A stretch of 24,608 nucleotides of DNA, from positions 1-24,608 of IMG/VR virus record IMGVR_UViG_3300025030_000402. The stretch is one strand, 5' to 3'. Source of the stretch: a virus. Below are positions 1-5,850 of this stretch, piece by piece. The position numbers were made by a program, and so were the translations under genes. The number at the start of each line of letters is the position of its first letter. Position 1 is the stretch's first letter. Below the pieces are notes generated by a model, which saw nothing but the letters and a program-made list of their open reading frames with translations, searched no databases and was not told where the DNA came from.

Positions 1-26
1 GTTCTAATTATCCTCAATGATTTCAG

Positions 27-791
27 CTACTTAGAAGAACCTAGAAACTTTTCTCTGTAACTTTTTTCAAATTCAATGCGAAAATTTTGCTTGACACTTT
101 TTGAAATAGTTCCTTCGAGATTCATTTTTGATTTGTAACTTGGCATAGAAATAAAATTTAAAAACGGTTCAATATTTATGCCTGTCCTTTTCCAGATCCC
201 TATTGCCTTCCCTTTAAACCTCATTACAAAAAAAACTCCCGTTTTTTTTCGTTTCGCTTTTGATCGTTTAGATGTTGTTGCGTTTTGCATTGCGTCTGGA
301 TTTGCTTGAAGATCCGATAACATTTTAGTTAGTATTGCGCCTGATACGTTGCCGTATTTATCTAGTGTCAAGCCTCTTGCTGGAGCAGTAACTTGATCTG
401 ATGACAGTATGCCTGCGCGTTGTAATGCCCGCTCAAATCGTTTGACAACTCTATTGCCACCTTGGAAATGGGGTCTTAGCATACGCTCGACGTTCGGCAC
501 ACCGCCCATACCTAAATCCTTTAGTCCTACGATAGCAACCATCGGTATCTTTTTTTTGTCAGCAGGAGTGACGAAAAGAGAACCTCTGATGTTGCTATAG
601 CGATCTGAGAAAGACGGTACGATAAAGGGGGTCGGTCTATCAATTTTATCTCTCATCTCCGCATAGAGATCCGCTCGTGCCGAGTTAGCAGCATTAGTCA
701 GTGATTTTGCGATGATTGAAGGCGTTGATTTTTGAAGACCATTAATTTGTTTGATGACTGCTTTCATATCAGCTTTTATCGAGATTTCCAT
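27..791 (-). CDS. Phage minor tail protein Z-like
   Basis: A 254-aa basic protein. The N-terminus is typical of lambda gpZ/HK97 gp10-like tail-completion proteins (alanine-rich helix, then a DRPTPF segment near residue 52). The middle carries HFQGGNRVVKRFERALQRAG (about 108-127), followed by a LDKYGNVSG stretch, a very basic SKRSKAKRKK linker (about 173-182) and a GIWKRTG motif. From memory this arrangement is shared by phage proteins annotated as minor tail Z or hypothetical, so the structural role is a family-level inference. The ATG at 791 overlaps the upstream 67-aa gene by 23 bases, suggesting co-transcription. In lambda, Z sits between FII and U; here that slot (22878-23396) holds a different protein and this gene lies far away beside the early promoter. 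Confidence 0.6.
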   Translation of the reverse strand: MEISIKADMKAVIKQINGLQKSTPSIIAKSLTNAANSARADLYAEMRDKIDRPTPFIVPSFSDRYSNIRGSLFVTPADKKKIPMVAIVGLKDLGMGGVPNVERMLRPHFQGGNRVVKRFERALQRAGILSSDQVTAPARGLTLDKYGNVSGAILTKMLSDLQANPDAMQNATTSKRSKAKRKKTGVFFVMRFKGKAIGIWKRTGINIEPFLNFISMPSYKSKMNLEGTISKSVKQNFRIEFEKSYREKFLGSSK

Positions 792-972
792 TTGATTTTA
801 TTGGATTAAATTTTATTCTTAGATGACCAACTAACTCCTGCATTTTGGCATGATACATGCAGTTCCACGCTGAACCATAATTTGCATAATTGCAAAAGGC
901 GTGCCTTTTCACCTCATTGTTTGCAAATTTTTCTGCTATTAAAATTGCTTTAGCAATATTTTTTTTATCCAT
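769..972 (-). CDS. Small hypothetical phage protein
   Basis: A 67-aa basic protein that I do not recognise. It contains two cysteines, a His/Tyr/Asn-rich centre (FCNYANYGSAWNCMYHAKM) and a helical N-terminus rich in Lys and Ala. AGGGAT lies a few bases before the ATG and could serve as ribosome site. It is the first gene of a leftward pair with the gpZ-like gene, overlapping it by 23 bases, and is divergent from the rightward early unit. No membrane segment or signal peptide is apparent. Confidence 0.55.
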   Translation of the reverse strand: MDKKNIAKAILIAEKFANNEVKRHAFCNYANYGSAWNCMYHAKMQELVGHLRIKFNPIKSNGNLDKS

Positions 973-1002
973 ATCATCCCTAAAAAAAACTAATTTTGAC
1001 TA

Positions 1003-1031
1003 TTTTTATCATTAACAGCGTTTTTTTTCAA
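1003..1031 (-). promoter_or_regulatory. Weak candidate promoter for the leftward gene pair
   Basis: On the minus strand TTGAAA (1031-1026) is followed after 17 bases by TAAAAA (1008-1003), a 4/6 match to the -10 box. It lies 30-60 bases upstream of the ATG at 972. In such AT-rich sequence this could be chance. Confidence 0.3.
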
Positions 1032-1060
1032 TAAATAATTTTTTTATTTTAAAATATCGC

Positions 1061-1089
1061 TTGACATATTACGCATAAAAGACTATATT
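1061..1089 (+). promoter_or_regulatory. Strong sigma70-type promoter
   Basis: A perfect -35 box TTGACA (1061-1066), a 17-base spacer and a near-consensus -10 box TATATT (1084-1089). Transcription should start near 1096, run through the 87-aa gene at 1157 and the hairpin-rich region, and stop at the terminator at 2057-2094. This is the best promoter match in the window and probably serves an early or constitutive transcript read by host polymerase. Confidence 0.8.
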
Positions 1090-1156
1090 TAATCATAAGG
1101 TTGAGACAGTCTTGACCCAGGTAATTATGAAACATTAAATAAAAAATGAGGTAATT

Positions 1157-1420
1157 ATGAGCAAATTTTATCCAATTTTTTCTGAACAACAAAAAATCCA
1201 GGCGCGAAAAATTGCCAGAAATCAAGGTTTCAAGACGTACACTAAAATCGTTATCGGAGACAAAGATGAGATTTTGCATTGTCTATCTTCGGGCATGAGG
1301 AAATTGACAAATGGAGAATACGTAAACAAAACTTACCAAAAAAAGTGCTTTGGAAAAGGAATTTACTACCAACACGCGGTATGTGAAGTTTCGGTACGGA
1401 CTTTTCCATACCCATATTGA
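1157..1420 (+). CDS. Hypothetical 87-aa phage protein
   Basis: The first gene after the strong promoter, with a GAGG ribosome site at 1149-1152 and ATG at 1157. A similar AGGTAATTATGA string occurs 31 bases earlier in front of a three-codon ORF (MKH), so the leader carries a duplicated start region. The protein is basic (many Lys/Arg, QQKIQARKIARNQG near residues 11-24), has three cysteines, and ends in an aromatic/proline tail (FPYPY). I recognise no family. Its position as a promoter-proximal early gene suggests a host-takeover or regulatory role, but that is context only. Confidence 0.6.
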   Translation: MSKFYPIFSEQQKIQARKIARNQGFKTYTKIVIGDKDEILHCLSSGMRKLTNGEYVNKTYQKKCFGKGIYYQHAVCEVSVRTFPYPY

Positions 1421-1432
1421 CCCGGCCGGCCG

Positions 1433-1491
1433 GCTGCTTGCCATAAAGCAGCAAACCTGTGCTCTCTTTCACTGAGAGAGGGCAGAGGTTT
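1433..1491 (+). repeat. Two-hairpin module, copy 1
   Basis: GCTGCTT-loop-AAGCAGC (1433-1452) is followed directly by a long stem from AAACCT (1453-1458) to AGGTTT (1486-1491), with one G-G mismatch. A 12-base palindrome CCGGCCGGCCGG (1422-1433) abuts it. After the module comes an A/T-rich spacer, AAGGAG and the ATG at 1551. The same order recurs at 1701-1766. Confidence 0.7.
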
Positions 1492-1550
1492 ATGGGTTTA
1501 TGATTCCCTAAAAATCAAATTTTTTAATCTCAAAAAAAAAGGAGAAAAAT

Positions 1551-1691
1551 ATGAAAAAGAAATTATCTCGGTGCTGCAAAGCACCAATAAGAAAAACGAC
1601 CTTCTTTTCCCCCTCCGAGGCTTGGTATGGAGCCTCTGAAGGGACTGTCTGCACTTTGTGCAGAAAAATTATCGTCTGGCCTTCCCAGTAA
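1551..1691 (+). CDS. Small zinc-ribbon-like phage protein
   Basis: A 46-aa ORF with a strong AAGGAG site (1539-1544) and ATG at 1551. It has a Cys-Cys pair at residues 8-9 (SRCCKAPIRK) and a CTLC knuckle at 34-37, a common pattern in tiny phage and bacterial zinc-ribbon proteins. Three or four hairpins (1570-1585, 1617-1636, 1648-1664, 1675-1698) fall inside the reading frame, which is unusual for so short a gene. Metal binding is inferred from the cysteine spacing; no further function can be assigned. Confidence 0.55.
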   Translation: MKKKLSRCCKAPIRKTTFFSPSEAWYGASEGTVCTLCRKIIVWPSQ

Positions 1692-2053
1692 AGCCAGACT
1701 GCCGCTGTTCAGGCACAGCGGCTAAACCTGTACTCTCTCTATCTATGAGAGAGAGAGTAGAGGTTTTCGTGAGCTACACACGCAAAAAAAAGCGGTTTTT
1801 TAACTCTTTTTTAAAGAGGAAATTATGGAAGCGTCTTTTTTTCAGTCACGTAATTGTAACTCAGCAGCAAGAAGCGTTCCTTGCTGCGTCTATAAAGGAA
1901 AATCGTCAATTTGACGACCTTGATGATCTTCAGCGAACTTATTGGTTTTGGGAGTTAGAAAACTCACTCTTTGACGACAGCTCTACGCTCTCTACTGAGA
2001 GCGAGGAGCGTTTACCTGATCGGCCAGCCGCTGGCTTGAAGCGGCAAACATGA
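1658..2053 (+). CDS. Uncertain reading frame in hairpin region
   Basis: A 131-codon open frame starting at a GTG without a visible ribosome site. Its first half runs through hairpins and is probably not translated from that start. Its second half reads like protein (acidic QFDDLDDLQRTYWFWELENS, about residues 86-105). A better start signal, AGAGG with ATG at 1825, opens a different frame that stops at 1912-1914 after 29 codons. The hairpin GCAGCAAG/CTTGCTGC (1864-1887) lies in the overlap of the two frames. The real gene may be broken, frameshifted or absent. Confidence 0.25.
   Translation: MQKNYRLAFPVKPDCRCSGTAAKPVLSLSMRERVEVFVSYTRKKKRFFNSFLKRKLWKRLFFSHVIVTQQQEAFLAASIKENRQFDDLDDLQRTYWFWELENSLFDDSSTLSTESEERLPDRPAAGLKRQT
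1701..1766 (+). repeat. Two-hairpin module, copy 2
   Basis: GCCGCTGT-TCAGGC-ACAGCGGC (1701-1722) is followed by a long stem from AAACCT (1724-1729) to AGGTTT (1761-1766), with the same G-G mismatch as copy 1. One pair differs in a compensated way: G-C in copy 1 is A-T here. The module again precedes an A/T-rich spacer, an AGAGG ribosome-site-like string and an ATG (1825). A diverged, reordered relative lies at 1981-2045. Confidence 0.7.
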
Positions 2054-2056
2054 ACT

Positions 2057-2094
2057 AACTCAATGTCTTTTTTTAAGGCATTGAGTTTTTTTTT
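2057..2094 (+). terminator. Rho-independent terminator
   Basis: AACTCAATG (2057-2065) pairs with CATTGAGTT (2079-2087). With the inner TCTT/AAGG pairs the stem is about 13 bp with a T5 loop, followed by an uninterrupted T run to 2094. It ends the unit begun at 1061. The stem base is the same AACTCAAT motif repeated as far as 2484. Confidence 0.85.
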
Positions 2095-2124
2095 GTCCAA
2101 AAAAAGGCTTAAAATGGCCTCTCT

Positions 2125-2484
2125 TATACTGAGTTTTTTGATAACGTGATGAAATCATTCATCTTTTTTTGCCAAAAAAACTCAATAAAATTCAATAAAA
2201 GGGCTTTTTTATACTGAGTTTGGAGGATAACCAATTGAAATAATTGATAAAAACAAACTCAATATTTCAATAAAAGGGATATCCCTAATATACCTCTATA
2301 TTTTAGGGGAATGATATACATATACAGGTAATGATATACATATATATATATTAATATATTGAGTTTTTTTCTTCAATGATTTCAGTTAGTTAGCGGAAAA
2401 CTCGATATAAACTAAGTAAACTCAATATATACTGAGTCCCACAAGTATATGAAATTATTAACTTTTCGCAAAAAACTCAGTACA
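2125..2484. repeat. Array of AAACTCARTA motifs; candidate origin or operator region
   Basis: The gene-free stretch 2095-2636 contains repeated short motifs in both orientations. TATACTGAGTTT or TATATTGAGTTT occurs at 2125-2136, 2210-2221 and 2355-2366. AAACTCAATA or a close variant occurs at 2178-2187, 2255-2264, 2398-2407 (ACTCGATA variant), 2418-2427 and 2473-2482 (ACTCAGTA variant). TATACTGAGT at 2428-2437 forms an inverted pair with the 2418 copy. Two copies are followed by TTCAATAAAAGGG. The surroundings are extremely AT-rich. This looks like iterons of a replication origin or a multi-site operator, perhaps for the HTH protein at 2713; the function is inferred. Confidence 0.6.
2310..2344. 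repeat. Direct repeat AATGATATACATATA in AT-rich core
   Basis: Two exact 15-base copies (2310-2324 and 2330-2344) with 20-base periodicity run into a TA-alternating tract, next to a 12-base palindrome AGGGATATCCCT (2275-2286). Such sequence would melt easily and suits an origin unwinding element beside the motif array. Confidence 0.55.
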
Positions 2485-2636
2485 AAAAAGCGTTTTTGAA
2501 TTAAAACACTTACGCAGATAGTATTGATTTTATTACGTTTTTTCAAAAAAATGGTATTTTCACTGTTTGGAAGTCCTTTTTGAGATTTTCAAAAACACTA
2601 TAAAATCAGTTAGATAAAATATTATAAATAAAACCC

Positions 2637-2665
2637 TTGACAAAAAATAAAAAACCATAGATTTT
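2637..2665 (+). promoter_or_regulatory. Candidate promoter of the replication operon
   Basis: A perfect -35 TTGACA (2637-2642) is followed after 17 bases by GATTTT (2660-2665), or after 15 by TAGATT. The -10 is weak, which would suit activator control or repression from the adjacent motif array. The first gene starts at 2713. Confidence 0.5.
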
Positions 2666-2712
2666 GATTGAAAATCAATTTTTTAATTTTTAACTTTTTT
2701 GAAAGGAAAAAA

Positions 2713-2892
2713 ATGGAAAATCCATCTGATCTGGTCTTCAAGGCTAGATTTAAGTTGAATTTGTCACAACAGGAATTTGCGGCATTGATAGGAGTCCACC
2801 AAGGAACAATTTCCGCATGGGAGACGGGTGCCATGTGTCCCAATAGGATTCACATGGCAAAAATAAATCTTTTGTTGGAGAAAAAGCCATGA
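2713..2892 (+). CDS. Small XRE/Cro-type HTH regulator
   Basis: A 59-aa protein almost entirely made of a Cro/CI-type helix-turn-helix: FKARFKLNLSQQEFAALIGV, then HQGTISAWETG (about residues 8-40). The ATG at 2713 is chosen over an upstream TTG at 2668 because GAAAGG (2701-2706) precedes it. The stop overlaps the next start (ATGA at 2889-2892), so the two genes are translationally coupled. It sits immediately downstream of the AAACTCARTA array and is the obvious candidate to bind it, as regulator or origin-binding factor. Binding is inferred from location. Confidence 0.8.
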   Translation: MENPSDLVFKARFKLNLSQQEFAALIGVHQGTISAWETGAMCPNRIHMAKINLLLEKKP

Positions 2893-3269
2893 CTCCTACA
2901 ATGATTGACCTTCTCTCTTTTGAGTGGGAGGAGCAAAAAGAGATTGAAAATCATGCCGCTTCAAAAAGGCGGGAAATCGAAGCAAAGATTTTGGAATTGA
3001 TAAAAAAACCTGACTCTGCGGAGGGAACGACTCATGAGGAAGGGATTTTTTACAAGGTTTCCACGACTTTTTCACTTAATCGAAAATTATTAGATGTTGA
3101 AGAGGTGAAAAAGATTTGTCATCTCCTGCCAGCGGAACTTTTCAGGTGGAAGCCGGAAATTTCAGTTTCCGAGTTCCGCAAACTTGATGCGGAACAAGGA
3201 CGGATTTTGTCGTCTGCTTTGACTATATCTGAGTCGAAGCCATCACTAAAAATCGTTAGAAAAGGATAA
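2889..3269 (+). CDS. Conserved phage protein of the Sak4/SSB module
   Basis: A 126-aa protein with an acidic coiled N-terminal helix (EEQKEIENHAASKRREIEAK, about 14-33), then a beta-rich segment (IFYKVSTTFSLNRKLLDVEE) and a C-terminal part containing LFRWKPEISVSEFRKLD. From memory, similar proteins with an FRWKPE/FRWKAE segment lie beside Sak4-like ATPases and DUF669 proteins in many phages and have no established function. It is coupled to the HTH gene by ATGA, with five bases before the Sak4-like start. A role in recombination or replication is contextual. Confidence 0.65.
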   Translation: MTPTMIDLLSFEWEEQKEIENHAASKRREIEAKILELIKKPDSAEGTTHEEGIFYKVSTTFSLNRKLLDVEEVKKICHLLPAELFRWKPEISVSEFRKLDAEQGRILSSALTISESKPSLKIVRKG

Positions 3270-3273
3270 AAAA

Positions 3274-4029
3274 ATGGAAATAAAAAAGCCTGATCTTTTG
3301 CCTGTCCGAACCATTATTTACGGGTCGGACAAAGTAGGGAAGTCCAGTTTTGCGGCCTCCGCTCCGAATCCCCTTTTTTTGGATCTTGAAGGCGGTCTTG
3401 GAGAGTTGGCAGTTGACTGCGTAGATTTACGTAGTCAGGATTTTTCAGCTGTCATGTTAGTCATGGCAGAAATTTACAAGGACTCCAGGGGTTACAAAAC
3501 TCTTGTGATAGACTCCTTGGACTGGCTTGAGTCCAAGATTTTTGCTTCTGTTTGTTTGGCCAATAAGGTCAAAAACATTGAGGAGATTGGGTACGCAAAG
3601 GGGTATATATTTGCGCTCAATTTCTGGCATCAATTTATTCAGGGACTCGACGCCATCCGCTCCCAGTGCGGGATGGAAATCATTTGCATCGCACATGCGC
3701 AGATTGTGCATGTCGATGACCCCGCGCAAGTTCCTTATGATAAATGGGGATTAAAACTTCACAAAAAGGCGCACGCTTTATTTTGTGAGTGGGCTGACGC
3801 GATTCTTTTTGCGTCTTATGAAACTTACACTCGTCAAGTGGGTGAGAGTTTCAATCAAAAAATCAACCGTGCTTACTCAGCGGGAAACAGAGTGATTTTT
3901 TGTGAAGAGCGACCGTCTTTTGACGCTGGTAATCGTTTTGGCCTGCCAGAAAAACTTGAATTATCTTACTCGGCCTATGCTGCCGCTATTGCGCAATCAC
4001 GCGCAAATAAAACTCAAAAAGGAGAATAA
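3274..4029 (+). CDS. Sak4-like RecA-fold ATPase (phage recombinase)
   Basis: A 251-aa single-domain ATPase. Walker A is GSDKVGKSS (residues 17-25) and the Walker B-like strand is TLVID (76-80, Asp80); a sensor-like strand IICIAHAQ follows. This is the AAA_24/Sak4 pattern, the family of phage RecA-like single-strand annealing and strand-exchange proteins that act on ssDNA with an SSB partner. Genes two and three downstream are a DUF669 SSB-like protein and then a nuclease, the usual company of Sak4. The next start is only two bases after the stop, with AAGGAG inside the 3' end of this gene. Some phage annotations simply say AAA family ATPase. Confidence 0.82.
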   Translation: MEIKKPDLLPVRTIIYGSDKVGKSSFAASAPNPLFLDLEGGLGELAVDCVDLRSQDFSAVMLVMAEIYKDSRGYKTLVIDSLDWLESKIFASVCLANKVKNIEEIGYAKGYIFALNFWHQFIQGLDAIRSQCGMEIICIAHAQIVHVDDPAQVPYDKWGLKLHKKAHALFCEWADAILFASYETYTRQVGESFNQKINRAYSAGNRVIFCEERPSFDAGNRFGLPEKLELSYSAYAAAIAQSRANKTQKGE

Positions 4030-4031
4030 AA

Positions 4032-4298
4032 ATGTTTAAATTAACAGAAGAAACTGAAAATCGACTTTTAGTTGAAATTACCCTTCCAGAAGGGAGACCG
4101 CAAATCGCTTTGGTTCAAGAGGCAAAAACAGAAATCAAGGAATTGAAAGACCATTTTTACGGAAAAAAAGTCCGTCTTAATGGCCGGCTGACTACCGGCA
4201 TGGCATTGATGTTGGGGCATGAATTATGCCATATCTGCAAAAGTGTAGAAATTTTCGACCCCAAAGAGAATGCCTACCTTACGTGCATTTCTCATTAA
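4032..4298 (+). CDS. Csx3 (Crn3)-like small protein, candidate ring nuclease
   Basis: An 88-aa protein with AAGGAG before its ATG. The layout matches the Csx3 fold as I remember it: N-terminal strand (NRLLVEITL), a central VRLNGR strand-turn (47-52), a helix with His63 and His67, then VEIFDPK (Asp76, Lys78) and a terminal His88. In Archaeoglobus Csx3 the catalytic region has His60, Asp69, Arg71 and His80; the His-to-Asp spacing of nine and Asp-to-basic spacing of two are the same here, with Lys replacing Arg. Csx3/Crn3 degrades cyclic tetra-adenylate made by type III CRISPR systems, so a phage copy could be an anti-CRISPR. It lies between Sak4-like and SSB-like genes, so a housekeeping recombination role is the main alternative. 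Confidence 0.6.
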   Translation: MFKLTEETENRLLVEITLPEGRPQIALVQEAKTEIKELKDHFYGKKVRLNGRLTTGMALMLGHELCHICKSVEIFDPKENAYLTCISH

Positions 4299-4323
4299 TT
4301 TTAACCTCAAAGAAAGGAAAAAT

Positions 4324-4779
4324 ATGTCTAGTTATGAATTTGATGCAACGCAGGTTGATCCTCGCAGATCTTTTGAGCCTATCCCTGCTGGCACCTACCG
4401 AGTTATTATTTCTGCCTCAGAGATGAAGGACACAAAAGCTGGCGATGGAAAATACCTGAAACTCGAAATCGAAGTAATTGAGGGAGAGCATCAGGGGGCA
4501 AAGATTTTTGATAACTTGAATCTTGTAAACAAAAACAAAGAGACTAAGGAAATCGCTGACGCCAGTTTGTCGGCAATTTGCCATGCCGTAGGCAAGCTGC
4601 GAATCATGGATTCGGAAGAGTTGCACAATTTGCCGCTCATGGCAAAAGTCAGCCTGTCCAAAGCTCAAGACGGCTATGAGGCAAAAAATAAGATTTCGGG
4701 CTATTCGGCTTGTGAGTCCACTAAAACCTCAGCCAAACCCGCTCCACCTGTCACTACGTCAAAGCCTCCTTGGATGTAA
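4324..4779 (+). CDS. DUF669-family protein, probable phage ssDNA-binding protein
   Basis: A 151-aa protein. The ATG at 4324 is preferred over 4270 because GAAAGGA precedes it at proper spacing and the family usually begins as MSSYEFDATQV. Family features are the FEPIPAGTYRVIISASEMKD strand pair (about 18-37), GDGKYLKLEIEVIEGEHQGA, and a low-complexity tail of Lys, Pro and Thr ending PPWM. DUF669 proteins are widespread next to Sak4-like recombinases and are proposed to be phage SSBs. The tail here lacks the acidic IPF tip of bacterial SSB, whereas the nuclease and helicase downstream have one. Confidence 0.75.
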   Translation: MSSYEFDATQVDPRRSFEPIPAGTYRVIISASEMKDTKAGDGKYLKLEIEVIEGEHQGAKIFDNLNLVNKNKETKEIADASLSAICHAVGKLRIMDSEELHNLPLMAKVSLSKAQDGYEAKNKISGYSACESTKTSAKPAPPVTTSKPPWM

Positions 4780-4790
4780 AAAAAATCATG

Positions 4791-4812
4791 GGCGCATCTA
4801 AAAAGGTGCGCC
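4791..4812 (+). terminator. Hairpin after the SSB-like gene; attenuator candidate
   Basis: GGCGCATC and GGTGCGCC (4791-4812) pair around a TAAAAA loop and are followed by CTCTGTTTGG, only partly T-rich. It is too weak to be a sure terminator and may reduce read-through or protect the upstream message from 3' decay, lowering nuclease expression relative to the SSB-like protein. Confidence 0.5.
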
Positions 4813-4845
4813 TCTGTTTGGAAATCATTTTTGAAATAGGAAAAA

Positions 4846-4998
4846 ATGACTCAGTGTGAAAAAAATTGTCTCAGATTGATTCTTTGGGAACTGGAAGAAG
4901 CAAAAGGGAAACTCAAAAGTGATAGAAGAAAAATTTTAGGCGAATTTTTATGCACGCTCATGAATGATCCGGCGCGGATCATCAGGAGGAGCAAATGA
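4846..4998 (+). CDS. Small hypothetical protein coupled to the nuclease
   Basis: A 50-aa ORF with ATAGGAA before its ATG and an ATGA overlap with the nuclease start (4995-4998). The protein is charged and helical (LILWELEEAKGKLKSDRRK, about 11-29) with three cysteines and a basic C-terminus (ARIIRRSK). No family is recognised. Its likely purpose includes translational coupling of the nuclease. Confidence 0.55.
   Translation: MTQCEKNCLRLILWELEEAKGKLKSDRRKILGEFLCTLMNDPARIIRRSK
4966..4989 (+). promoter_or_regulatory. Palindrome and strong Shine-Dalgarno before the nuclease
   Basis: GATCCG-GCG-CGGATC (4966-4980) lies immediately before AGGAGG (4984-4989), a perfect ribosome site five bases from the nuclease ATG at 4995. 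Folding of the palindrome could expose or occlude the site, giving translational control. Confidence 0.5.
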
Positions 4999-5840
4999 AA
5001 CTACCTGAGCGGAAAGATCTAGTCGCAGAGGCCATATATGCGACTTATAAAAAAGGTGAACATCGCGCTCACCTCGGAGCTTCGCAGATAGGCACTGAGT
5101 GCGAGAGATCGTTGTGGTACACTTTTTTTTGGTGTACTGCTGTACAGCATGAGCCGCGCATACTGCGGCTTTTTGAGAGTGGGCATCTTTCTGAAACTCG
5201 TGTGCTGGACGAGCTTAGACGGGCAGGATTTGAGGTTTTTGATAAAGAGGTAGGCACAGGTAAACAGTTTTCTTTTAGTGCCTGCAATGGCCATTTTGGC
5301 GGTTCCCTTGATGGTTTTATCAAAGGAGTCCCCGATGCTGAAAAAACCGTGCATGTTTTGGAACTTAAAACCAGCAATGATAAAAATTTCAGGACTTTAG
5401 AAAAAGATGGAGTCTTGAAAGCTCATCCTGTCCATTATGCACAAATGATGTGCTATATGGGAGCGTTTGGGCTTGAGCGTGCGCTTTACATATCCGTGAA
5501 TAAAAACACTGACGAAATCTATTCTGAGCGCGTCCATTTTGAAAAGAGCGTTTATAACGCTCTTCTGGAAAAGGCTCTGCGCGTTATTGAATCAAAAAAA
5601 CCTAGTCCAAAAATCAGCGAAGATCCGTCTTGGTACCAGTGCAAACTCTGTGATCATGCTGGAGTTTGTCAAAATCATCAAAATCCAGAAAAAAACTGCC
5701 GCACCTGTGAATTTTCCCAGATCGGCGGAAATGGAACTTGGTTTTGCGGAAAAACAGACCAAATTTTGAGTTTTGAAGAACAGCTAAAAGGCTGTCAGAA
5801 ATACCAACTTAAAATTTTATTAGACGATATTCCATTCTGA
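4995..5840 (+). CDS. PD-(D/E)XK nuclease with Cas4/AddB-like Fe-S pattern
   Basis: A 281-aa nuclease. The catalytic core is GGSLDG (Asp106) and LELKTS (Glu123, Lys125), followed by HYAQ (Gln150). Cys36 plus CKLCDHAGVC (Cys216, 219, 225) reproduces the one-plus-three cysteine arrangement that holds a 4Fe-4S cluster in Cas4 and AddB. A second cysteine group (235, 238, 251, 267) resembles a zinc knuckle seen at the end of other phage proteins. It probably resects DNA ends to make ssDNA for the Sak4-like recombinase. The last residues are DDIPF, matching the SSB C-terminal tip. It is coupled by ATGA to the small gene upstream and followed by the helicase after ten bases. Confidence 0.82.
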   Translation: MKLPERKDLVAEAIYATYKKGEHRAHLGASQIGTECERSLWYTFFWCTAVQHEPRILRLFESGHLSETRVLDELRRAGFEVFDKEVGTGKQFSFSACNGHFGGSLDGFIKGVPDAEKTVHVLELKTSNDKNFRTLEKDGVLKAHPVHYAQMMCYMGAFGLERALYISVNKNTDEIYSERVHFEKSVYNALLEKALRVIESKKPSPKISEDPSWYQCKLCDHAGVCQNHQNPEKNCRTCEFSQIGGNGTWFCGKTDQILSFEEQLKGCQKYQLKILLDDIPF

Positions 5841-5850
5841 TCTGAGTATT

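Larger units (their letters stand above)
1422..2094 (+). ncRNA. Candidate structured RNA region dense in hairpins
   Basis: Between the 87-aa gene and the terminator lie many strong inverted repeats: 1433-1452, 1453-1491, 1570-1585 (GGTGCT-GCAA-AGCACC), 1617-1636, 1648-1664 (TCTGCAC-TTT-GTGCAGA), 1675-1698, 1701-1722, 1724-1766, 1864-1887 (GCAGCAAG/CTTGCTGC), 1987-2002 and 2027-2045. This density contrasts with the rest of the window. Part overlaps a plausible small gene (1551-1691), so the region may be mRNA with embedded structures and not a dedicated noncoding RNA. Large phage RNAs such as GOLLD and ROOL are comparators only; I did not recognise their motifs. The hairpins are seen directly; RNA function is inferred. 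Confidence 0.35.

Noticed and set aside
1049-1472. Minus-strand frames of 73-76 codons
   Set aside because: Overlap the strong promoter and the plus-strand 87-aa gene, and have no start signals.
1422-2053. tRNA genes among the hairpins
   Set aside because: No acceptor/anticodon/T-arm arrangement or GGTTCRA-type T loop could be placed.
13-2382. 13-base repeat TCAATGATTTCAG at 13-25 and 2370-2382 as possible attachment-site arms
   Set aside because: One 13-base match is expected by chance in an AT-rich window of this size, and no integrase is present.
4032-4298. Evidence for a CRISPR locus next to the Csx3-like gene
   Set aside because: No repeats, Cas10 or effector genes are nearby; the context is a phage replication operon.
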